From assembly GCA_030141605.1 (NCBI GenBank), contig JAQGDQ010000012.1, positions 1,258,359-1,322,358 of the forward strand: 64,000 nucleotides of DNA, read 5' to 3'. Made by a program: the position numbers and the translations under genes. This DNA comes from Tubiluchus corallicola. Lineage: Eukaryota; Priapulida; Priapulimorpha; Priapulimorphida; Tubiluchidae. This document shows positions 36,873 through 48,601 of this stretch, piece after piece. Each line of letters starts with the position of its first letter. Within the stretch, counting starts at the first letter, position 1. A model generated the notes under the pieces. The model was not told where the DNA came from and made no database searches. It was given only the letters and a program-made list of their open reading frames with translations.

Positions 36873-39800
36873 GTATCATAATGTAGTTCTGCCTAGGGCT
36901 GTGGAGTCGGAGTTAGCAGTTAGCAGTAAATTCACTGCTAAAAGAATCGGAGTCGGAGTTGCTAAAACTTAGGGGTTTGGAGTCGGGATTCGAGAGTACA
37001 CTTATTGTTATAGTTACAAACTCAATTGCCAGTTACTTTTAACTTTTAATGCATTTATGCATAACATCCCATTTGGGACGTTTTTGTATTGGTTTTTATG
37101 CAGCTAGACTGTTTTTCGAGCATAGGAGTCGAAGTTAGTTGGATCTTCTAAAATTCTAGGAGTCGGAGCCAGTGTCAGGAGTTTAATGTACCGACTCCAC
37201 AGTCCTGGTTCTGTCAAATTTAGTAATTGGAAACGTTCATAAGTTGCTAGATGCATACATTGGTTTGAACTATATTGACATTTAACTATGTGTGTTTCTC
37301 TAAGTTTTACTATGTTCTTAACAGGCTTTTAAAAATGATTTTAGCTTCTAGATGGTACAATTGATGACACGTCGCAGCATTTCTGGGAGAGGCGTACTAA
37401 TAGTCGACTCCTTGCGAAAAAGTTTCGCCATGTTTTGGAATTGTGTCAGAACGGAGGTGGAGAGAAAGCAGTCAAAAGACACACAGAGGTAAATAAAAAA
37501 CTTCTGGTCAGGAGACGGTTGCAGCTTCTACTAGACGATATGGAAACCTTTTTGGAAATAGGACCAACTGTTGGTATGAACATGGAATACGGTGACGTTC
37601 CTGCTGCAGCTTCAGTATCTGGCAAGTATGGTTAATTTAAAAAGGTGCACTTCTTTAGTGTTTTTTGTAGCATTATGTTCCATTGTTTATTAATGCTGAG
37701 TTTTTAAAAGCTTCCTCTCTTGCTCATACAATGTTTGTATGATATGAAAATATTCTCGTGAAGATACACAGGTTGCAATCGGCACTAAGTCACACCTCCC
37801 TTCCTAAGCTTAATAAACTTAGTGGCTGACAGTAGCTGCTACTGTGTAAAATAGCTATAAATGTACATTTAAAATGACTGGACATTTTATGATGATTTGT
37901 CCCTTATTCCAGAAAATGTATTACTGTTATGTTTAGCTTAAATGGTTTCGATCAAGGATATGTGCATAATATCAAGATTTTATGTGAAAAAGTAGACATT
38001 GTTACATGACGTCCGGAATGCTGGTCTTCTACAAAAAGTCTACTGCCGCAGGAACTTGTTGCAAAACTAAAATTACAGATATTTTTACTTACATTTGCAA
38101 TAAAATGTTTTCCAGTGTCTTATTATCAAAGTTCAGCATGAAAATTAAAACTTTATTATGCAGCCTGAAGCCTTCAATGAAAATTTTTCTTAGTAGTAAA
38201 TCAAATCTGAATCTTACCTATTAAGAAGGATATTCCAGCTACATCTTTTCACAAGTATAAAAATACATTTAAAACTGCTTATTCATGAACAGTTTAAAAG
38301 ACTTATGTACGTACTAACATTTGACTGTAAACAGCCTAAGTTGCCCTGATTAAACTTTGTGAATATAATAATTAAGAGGGCCTACTAACTGTTAAGTTTA
38401 ATAAATACTATTTTGCTCTGTACTGTAATATCTGGCAACTTCCTGGTGTGTGTAATCTACAATTCTGAAGTCGGTATTATATTCTTACATAATAGAACAA
38501 CGCTAAGTGTCAAATCTGAAAAATAGAAAGCTAACTATCTTAGAAAAGACAGCATGATTTTTATTAATTTTTAAAAAGTTCTGATTTTTCTGAGGTCTTC
38601 CACTTGTTGGATCAATCAGCAACCATTGTCTGACCTTTTTGTCTAAATACAAATAATCTAATCATGTATACACACTTTTGCAATATATTCGATATGTTTA
38701 AGTATATTCCGCATACGCATTTACCGCGGTGTTTGTAAGTAAAGTTCTGACACTGTGGAGCAGCTAGTCAATTAAAGTGGCTGATTGGTGAGATGGACTC
38801 CCACTAGTTGACTGATGTTTTGCTATCCCTCCATTAGATTCATTAGCTGGTTATATGTGCAAGTTGTGTATTCTTCTTTCTTGATATTATTTGTGGGCAA
38901 CAGTTACCACCTTCAGAAATTTGTACTCTACTGTGATGAGTAACTCATTAATTTTTTTGCTATGAACATTTAGGCATAGGAAAGATCAGTGGTCGTTGGT
39001 GTATGCTAAATGCAAGTGATGCGACAGTCAAGGGTGGTACCGTTTATCCCATGGGTGTTAAAAAACAACTTCGTTCTCAGGAAATTGCCGAAGAACTTCG
39101 TCTGCCGTGTGTTAATTTAATCGACAGCGGTGGGGCATTCCTTCCTTTGCAGGTATGTGATGAAATTTTGGCGACTTTCATGTTAGAATGTATAAGAGAG
39201 GTGATGCCAAGTGATTATTCTTCAAATTGAGTTATCACACTTAATCTTTACATCAATTACTTAATTTGAAGAACAATCATTCACTTTGGAAAGTCTACAT
39301 GAGAACTATTCAGTTTAGAATATTTGCAAAAATATTTGTTGAATATTATGTTTCGGATTATCTTCTGCACTTGCTCAGTTTTTCGGATTATGACTGCTCT
39401 ATTAAGGAAATCATCAGATATGAAGGAATCTCAAAGTAATCACAGCATGGCAATGGTGACAGTAGTGCAGTATGTACTTTTTGAAGGTAGCGACGTTGTG
39501 CCATTTTTAAATGTGGTTTAAATCACAAAAACTGTTTTTCTTTATAATATCTTTTTCGTTTTGCTAACTAATAATTTGCATCACAATTTTTATGTAATCA
39601 TGAAAATGTATGTGTTGCACTTTTTCATCAGGCAGAGATATTTCCTGGCAAAGAGCATGGTGGAAGGACATTCTACAATCAGGCAATAATGAATTCCCTA
39701 GGAATTCCACAGGTATGCTTTAATGACACGAAAAAACTTGGTATCTTCGTTTTGACCAATTCTTTAGGACATGTATGTTTTTATCCAAAAAATAATGGGT

Positions 39801-42800
39801 TTTTAAACAGCAATTTACAGGACGTAGCTAACTATCATTTACTTTGGAGCAATGTTTTGCAGTCTTGCAGCTCGGCAGTTGTTTATGAGTTTCAAATTTT
39901 TATGAAAGTTTGCAAGCCCGTTGTACCAAACTACAAATTGCTTAGTTATTAGTTTTTTGTATACTAAAATATGTATTGGAAATAAGCTTGAAAGCTTGTG
40001 TTTCTCAATTTAGTTTTACCTTGAGTAGGTCTAAGGTATTCGATATTTGAACTAGCTCTCTTTTAAAAACCTCATTCTATAAAAATTTTATCAGAGTTGC
40101 CCTGTATAGTTAGTAATGCCTTATTCAACACTTGCATTTGCTTAGTATTAAAATTACAGCAGGAATATATGATCAGCAAGCTTTGGCCTAATGGTTTTCA
40201 TCTGGAATGGTGTTATAACATTTAATTATAAATCATTGTACACCACCAGTAGCATGGACCATTCTATTCATCTTACCTTGCTTCTCTGGCACAAACCATT
40301 AAAAATTTCTCCATAGGATCTATTTATGGTTTATATCATTCAGAATAACCATATGTACTATAGTATTTTCACTTACAGCCATTCACTTTTTTTGAGTTGT
40401 CTTAGCTTAGTCATGGTCTTTTTAATACATTCTTATACTGTCCAGTGCAATTTTAATATCATGTAATTTTAGAAAGTTCATTGAAGTTTGTTTATTTATG
40501 CTCAGCATTTTGTTCTATTGTTTGTTTTTTAGGTAATGTTGTAATTTTAAGTCTACGTATTGTGTGGATTAAATTACCTGTGAATTGTAATCTCTCTTTT
40601 CTAATGTTCGTTGTGCTTATCTTTTAACAGCAAAATGTTTTAATGACAGAGTGTTTGTCTTTTAATATTAAAATCTCATTTTTATCATTTTAGCTTCAAA
40701 GTGAAATTTAGTTTCATTTCTTAAATTTTTAAATATTTTGAAAAACTGTTTTTACTTATAAAATTACATGTATCAACTAATTTTTCAATTTTTCAGTGTC
40801 AGTGTTTTCACCATTGAAAAAGTGTGCCACTCAAAATATTTGTCGCTGTTTTAGGGTCTACATAAATAAAATAATTTATTTTTTATAAACTATGTGTTTT
40901 TAGATAACTATGGTATGTGGAAGTTGCACAGCTGGAGCTGCTTATTTACCTTGCATGTCATGTGACGTGGTGATAGTAGATAAAATTGGAACTATTTTTC
41001 TGGGAGGACCTCCCCTTGTAAAGGCAGCCACAGGAGAGGTTGTTACACCGGAAGAACTTGGTGGTGCTACGCTCCATACGCAGTATGTGTAATTTCTGTT
41101 TTTGGTTCACTTCATTATTAAGAATTAAAGCACTTTTTATCTACTTTTGCATCATCTCTTTTATTTTCTTGACAATGGTTATTTTTTGATAATGATTGTA
41201 TTAGGTAGGGATGACATCCATGAAACAAGTGTTAGAATCTGTGGCAATATGTATAATTTTTACTGATTTGTATGCAGTGCACAACTCTTTTGTAAAAGTT
41301 GTCTAGTTGTCAGCATCCTTAGAGAAGCCTGGCATGGCAGCATAGTAACTAAATGTGACTAGCATGAAACTGATGTTAAACCATTCAAAATCAGTGTTAT
41401 TTTACCTTAAGTTTCAAACTAAACTGAAAATGAGTTTCAGAAAAATGTTTTTTAAGCTGCTTGAGTATGTTTTTACTTGTGAGTATAAATAGTATTACTT
41501 AGACATTAGCTTTTTCTACTTTTTGTTCAAGTTGTGTCACTGTACTAGAACCTATCGGCCTTATATAAAAATTAGAGGGTGGTGTTCATTTGTAAACTGT
41601 CAGATATTTCCACAAATGTGCAAAACAGTTGTTGATTTTACAAAAAAATAGACATGATGCAAGTTGTTGTTTTGTGAAATTATAAATTGATGATAACAAG
41701 ATTAAAAGTAAGGAGGGTTCTAGTGAAAATTAAAGATCATATATTGTGCTACATAGCCACCAGAGAGAATTGTGAAAAGTTGCAAGTTTGAAATATTTAT
41801 TAATCAGACTTTACAGTGGTTTACAAAGCACTGTTATGATTATTTGGACAAAGTTAAGTTTTGGGTTAGCCAACTTACCAAACTTGTTATTTTCTACTTC
41901 CTTAAGTCAATGTCATTATTGGTTTGGTTTACAGTGATTAAAACATGACCTGTTAATGACCCTTATGGTTTATATTTGAAATTATATTGATTATACTGAG
42001 TGTGTGCTTAAAATGGCTTGTTTTATCCTGCCTGTTTTGAAATCAATGTTAACCGAATCAACTTATCCTTGCAGGTTGAGTGGGTATGCAGATCACTTTG
42101 CAGCTGATGAGTTTGAAGCCATTGCAATTGTTCGTGATTCTGTACTAAGTCTTGGTGAGTTGGTGTCTTCACCAGAAAGGCAATGGGCGGAACCCTTGTA
42201 CAGTCAAGGAGATTTGGAAGGACTAGCACCTTCAAATGACACGGGCTATGTAGATATGAACAAGGTGCAATTTTTTAGGGCAATTATGATATGGGCTTGC
42301 ACTAAATGGTTTCACTTCTAGAAATCATGTTTCTTGTTATTTTTTGCCCAAGCGAATTGTTGACGGAGATATAATGCAGACCATCATGTATATGTCGATC
42401 TGTCTGAACGTATTTCCGGACAGAAGTTGTCATTATCACCCACCTGTTCTTGAATTTGGCTTTGAGGCTAAAATAAAATTGACATTTTAGTTTGTCTGTG
42501 TCTGCCAAGGAGGGGTGCGGGATTTACCATTTTCTGGGTCTCTTATTTAGACCGTTTTTATGGTTTCCATATAACCATTTATCAATTTAAAAGTAAGCTT
42601 TTGACTTTACTTTATGTTTTTTAAAATTAATTTCTAGACTAACTTTCTGGGCATTCACATTCCTTCCATTTTCTTGTTGTTGATTTATCTTGGTGGATGA
42701 ATAAAAAAAAGCTGCGTTTAAAAATAAGAGAAAGTAAGAGATGTAGGTGACAGAAAAAAAGTACAAAAAATCATATGGAATTACTATTACTATTTTTTTG

Positions 42801-45800
42801 GTGGGATGTTTTATATTTATATTATTAACTTATAAAGATATCACACTAAAAAGGACGCAAGTACATAGAGAAAAACAGATTTCAAAGCTTTTTCTGATTG
42901 TTTTTGTTTGTGAGCAGGTGCTTTTGTCAGGTACTGTATTTTACAGTAATATAATTTTGTTGTGCTACTAAATTTAACTTATTGTCAAATTTTAAGTTAT
43001 GATATAGCAGTTTTAAATAAACAAAACAGTTAAAGCAACATTAAATTGACAATAAAGCACAATTCTTTCTGGAATAATTGTATACTAGTAGTAGAATGTT
43101 TCTCTGTGTAGATGGCTTGAAATGATAATTAGTTTATTACGTGATGTTACATTTTGCTTTTTATTATAAATTTCTTATTACTGCCTTTTTATTATAACTT
43201 TTTATTAAACCAAGGACTGTTACCAGTAAATGAAAATTAGCTACATTTATTTCTTTTAGATTCTTGCACGTATTCTTGATGGCAGTCGATACCATCCTTT
43301 CAAGAAGTCGTATGATCCACAGTTGATTACTGCTTTTGGATACATCCAAGGGTAGATATCTGAGTGTGTTATATGCTTTTACATTACTAGACACTCTTAT
43401 TTTACGTACCTTGTTCTTCTGACTTGTTATGAGTACTGCTGTGTGTTCAGGAGGTGTATTTATTACTTTCTAGTAAATTTAGTAGCTTTCCTATGATTCT
43501 TTTATTATTTCTTACATTGATAAATGAGCAGTACTAAATAATTTTTATATTTATGGTGTATGTTGTCTAACCATTATTTAGCTTTATCTTTATTTGCTGC
43601 AGCCATCTAGTGGGAATTATAGCAAACAATGGTGAGCTGACCGAGAAAGGTTCCATGCAAGGTTCGCATTTCATTCAACTGTGTGCTCAACGTGACATTC
43701 CTCTTATTTTTCTACAAAATGTAACATCTAAAGCGTCATCGCTAATATTTACAGGTATTCATTAATGAAATTTCTAACTTTTATGAAAAAAGCTTGCTAT
43801 GTTTAAAAGGATTCTAAACTGTATTACAATATAAGTTTAAATTATGTGTTGTTAAAAGTTATCAATATCTTGAGCCATTGCACTGCGTGAAACCTTCGCA
43901 GGAGCAATATTACGTTGTTTTTAACTGAAAAAATTAGCAGCTAATCTAATGTTGTGGTCATGTTTGCGCAAAAGTACATTATCTCTTGCTGACATCGGCT
44001 GACACTCTGCAAGTTTATGTAAACAGCTGATGACAAACGCTTGCCTTGAGTTGTTTGTACATAACAGTTTTAACAGATTCTTTGCATTTTTTGGCTCATA
44101 GCACTAATTTTTTTTATGTGATAATGTAATTTATGATATTGTCTCAGTTTTGAAATAGTTAGGTTTTTATGGTTACTTAAGTGTACACTGTAGGCCTTGA
44201 ACAACTGTTTATTAATTCTAGTTAGTGTACTTGTGCTGTGCCACGTTAACATTTAAGAATAATCAGTAACTCTAATCAATTCTCATCATGCGGTTCTGAC
44301 TAAGAATGCAGCTACCCTAGTCACTGCAATAAGTTGTCTTGTTGGTTTTGTTGGTTTGCCTACTGCTAAAACCTTAACTTGTTTACAAAGGTTTTTACAA
44401 TTATAATTTTTGGTAGAACAAACGTGCAGTACTTTTAATGTTGTTATAATTTACTTTACTCATCTGGGAAAGGTAAAAGTTATTCGCCAGTAATGTAGTC
44501 ATCTGCATATTATCATAGACATGAAAGACATCAGCGATGCAACCAGCCATACAGTCAGGTCTGTCCAAACTATCCAACTAGGTCACAGATGCAAAGGGTT
44601 GACAGTCTGTCAAGTTTACTGTAGTTTACTGAACAATGTAAATTAATAATTAGTGGCCTCTAGACTAGAGGGTGTCTTTCAAGCTAGATCACAGAGATAA
44701 AAGCAACGTCAGTGTCTTGGAACTTGGCACGGAGAGAGCAATTTGTTTACGTTATATTTATTACCTGACAGAAAGTTGCATGAATGTTGTTAGAGGTCAA
44801 GTGTTAACAGTTAAAACTGGAAAAGTATGCGAAAGGTAATCTATCTCAGCGAAGAAAAGCAATAGATTTACAACCTACCATTTGAGAATTAGTAAAAATA
44901 TTCTATTACTTTCCGTTTGTTGCTGTTCACTCTATGTATTGATTTTTGGCAGTCTACTTTTGAGAGCCAATCACAGTGTGAAAGCAGGATTCTTTAATAT
45001 AAACATTTATATTTAGAGGTTCGTAAAGCATATCACAAAAATTTGTGATGAAATCACTTTAACAAGACACAGCAAATGTTCTGAACTTATGTTGTTTTAT
45101 AGTATTACTTTTTGACACAAGGATCTTGTTTCTAACAATATTGTTTCATATTTGGCTTGAATTTGCAGGTTTTCTGCTCATTGCTTTTGAAGACTATAAG
45201 GTTTTGTTTTGCAAATATTATATTTTATTTATTTATTTATTTTGTTTTTGGTTGACTACAGGGTTGTTGTTTTGGGTAGTGTATTTTTGTTTTCGCTTTA
45301 GGGCAACTTCAAGGTGATCTGTTACGAGGTTATGCTAGTATGATGAAAGCAGTCGCAAATGCAAACATTCCTAAAATAACTGTGACCGTTGGATCAAACA
45401 CTGGTGCTCACAGTTTTCCTATGGTATGTGATTTTACTGATTTACATAATTATGTCAACTAGAAAGGCCTTAGTTGGCAGTATTAAGATGGCTGTGTCTT
45501 TTCAAATGTATTCTGGAACAGTCTGTCTTTGCAAGAAACAAAGATATAGTGTTCAATAAGTTTCATTTAATTCTGCCTTTTGCTGGAATGCAGTGCCGTC
45601 ATTAAGCAAGGATTTGTTGTAATGGCATAGAAATAATGGTAATGTGATTAAATCAGGTCTGTGGATATTTTTTTAGTTTCTTTTTGTACGTTTCGACACA
45701 TTGCAAGTTGAATGACTGACAAGTTTATGTGTCCAACAAGATGAGCCAGCAGAACCAGCAGAGATGTCTTAGCCACATTCAGACGTATATACATCCTCAT

Positions 45801-48565
45801 CCATGTATACATCTATAAGATAAACAGACACAGTCAGTATGGTGATGAAAACCACTTAAAGCGAGTATCAAACCCAGGCTGTCACTAGCCATTCAGTGCC
45901 AATCAGCTTGCATGACCTCTTTGCTATTCACTCGCCTCACAATATATGTATGTGGTTGTGACTGATTTTTGCTATTTTTTCAGCTCTTGATCACAGGTTT
46001 TGATGTGTGAAATATCAGATACTCAGTTTTTCATCTTCTCTTTAATGACATGTTTTTATTCAGAGTGACCTGATGCAAAGAGAAACTGGAAGTAAAAAAA
46101 CGTCATTTTGACATTTCTGGTCATTTTTGCAAAAATTTTAAATCCCCAATGATGTTAGAGAACGAGACTGTGATGTTTGAAATACTAGGTGTCGTTTGAA
46201 AGCAGAAAGCCTTTTGTTACAGGCATAATTGCTTTTGCAGAGAGGCTTAGGGTTTCATACAGGATTAACTTTTCGACTGCACCTGCCAAATTTTGCAAAA
46301 GATCACACAGACAGCTTATAAAAGAATTTTAGGGTGTATTTTGGAGTAATAAAAAACCAAGAATTTTTCTCGAACAAGGCTGTTTAAGAAGGTGCAGAAA
46401 TATTGTTTAAGATAACAAAATGGCAACTGCCGTTCCAATTTTGTGATTTGTCATTGTGAAAATATAAAATGATTATATATAGGACTCTAGTCTAAAACTG
46501 TTACAAGACTGTATCAAATGTTATTTTTGCATTACTGATCATTTGTGGATGAATCTAATGGCACCTATTGTGTTGTAAGATAATGACAAAATAATTCTGA
46601 CGGCACAAGTGCTGTTAAAAAGCATTAGAGTAAATTCAAAAAGCATGGATGAATGATTTTTTAAATTTGATCAGCAAATTTGGTTAAAGGGTGATTGCCA
46701 TTCAACTTTCGGTTAACATTTTTCGATTAGCACTTTCTATGAATATATGAGGCCTAACAAATAAAGTGGTTACAAGTAGAATGTGAAACTGAAACCTTTA
46801 TTTTAGACTCAATTAAGCAAAGTTGAGCACTTGCTTGTCTTTTGCACCCCTTTGGCAATAAGTGTACCTTGATAAACTCAAAAGTGCTTACTATCTTTGC
46901 TGTCAGTCTTATGTGATGGTCACTATAATTATATTAAATGTATTTTTAATAGTTTTATATTGCAAAGTATTTTCCCTAATGTCCACTTTAAATGCTGAAC
47001 TAAACATAAAAAGCTAAGTGGGCTTTTAATTTTGCCAAGTTATAGTACCTAGGTGTTGCACACTAGGCCTACAGTTGACATTAAATGTTCAGTTGTCTTA
47101 TAATGGATCCAATTATTGCTGTTTAATTTTGGTGATTTCTGGCAATTGTATAAAGTATATTAGCTAGTACTGGCTATGCCAATAAATTCATTGACTTTTG
47201 GTTTTCAGTTTTCAGTCATAGCAAGAAAAATAATTTTTTGAAGTTTGTCAAACAGCAGTCAGCATGACTATTGTATTTGTCATGACTTTTCCCAAATTGC
47301 ATGTTGCATTATTACAATTGTGAACAAACAGTCCATTTTGCAGCAAAGTGTAAATTGTGCGTTGTAAAATGTGTCAACAAATACATTTTTTGGGATGAGT
47401 AAAATTACAATAAACATATTCTCTCATTGTTGTGTTACACCTAACACAACGAAAATTGGCAGTAAAATGTGATACGAATCTCATTAAATTAATCCCTGTA
47501 CAGTTTTGTTTGTTTTAAGCTTCAGCTTTTTTGGCACCGAGGCTGCCAATGTTCTTCAACGAATCATCTTTTTCTTATATTTGTGCTTGTTAAACTATGA
47601 CAACTTGTTGTTATTATTTTGTTAAGATGACCATTGTTGTCTGAATGAGATTAAAAGAAGTTTGGAAAATGTGCTAAAAGCTATCCTTTGTGAGTTAGTA
47701 TTACAAATACTGAAATATTTATTTTTTTAGTGCGGAAGGTCATTCAGTCCAAATTTTATGTTTTCATGGCCTAATTCCAAAACTGCAATAGTGGACGAGT
47801 CAAATTTGGGTCACCTAGGCTTGGTAAGAATTTACTATTGTTGTGATTATACAAAATAAAAAAGACATCACCTTATCAATTGTATACTTCATTTAGTTTT
47901 AATTCATATAGCAGTTCATCTGGGTGTGCTACAGTGCAATTATGTATTTTCAGTGAATGTGGTAGTAAAGCTGCGTGATAGGAAAATGATATTGGTCAAA
48001 GATTCTATTTATCGATTCATTTCATAGTGGAAGATACAGTTGTTCATATGATCATTAGTGTTTAATTGCAGAAACCCGATGAAGAAAATAATATGAGGGA
48101 ACAATTAAAAACTGAATCATCGTCATTCTATGCTGCGAGCAGGTTATGGGTAGATGACATTATACTTCCTACTAATACACGCAAGGTTAGTAACCGAAGT
48201 AAGCGTTGCGTACTAATATGGGTGCCGATGAATGAAGTTTTTTGTTATTCTTTCTGTGGTACCTTTAATGTAACAAATCACACTTTTACGGTGATGGCAT
48301 ATACAGAAGCACAAAAATTACTTTTCAGAATTGTAACTTAATTTCCAAAAGACGTAAATAAATTTAAATATCAACCAGTTTTACACCTCAAGTTGTCTGC
48401 AAGGCCTTACTGTAAAAGTTTGTGACACTGGTAATAGACTGGTTTAGTTCTTGATCATTTTTTATTTCAAAAAATGTCATTGTGGAAGTTACTAGCTATA
48501 ATTCTTTTGTGAAGAGACTCGTATCAGTTATAACTGTCTTGTTAATCCGCTTTAAATAAATAAAG

Positions 48566-48601
<36 letters not shown>

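Noticed and set aside
37352-37621. Alternative start of MCC-beta-like exon 2 at the AG of 37350-37351
   Set aside because: It would put exon 1 out of frame, whereas the AG at 37343-37344 keeps the frame and adds LLD.
39689-39952. Read-through extension of MCC-beta-like exon 4
   Set aside because: The frame simply continues past the GTATGC donor into the intron; the family sequence resumes at 40904.
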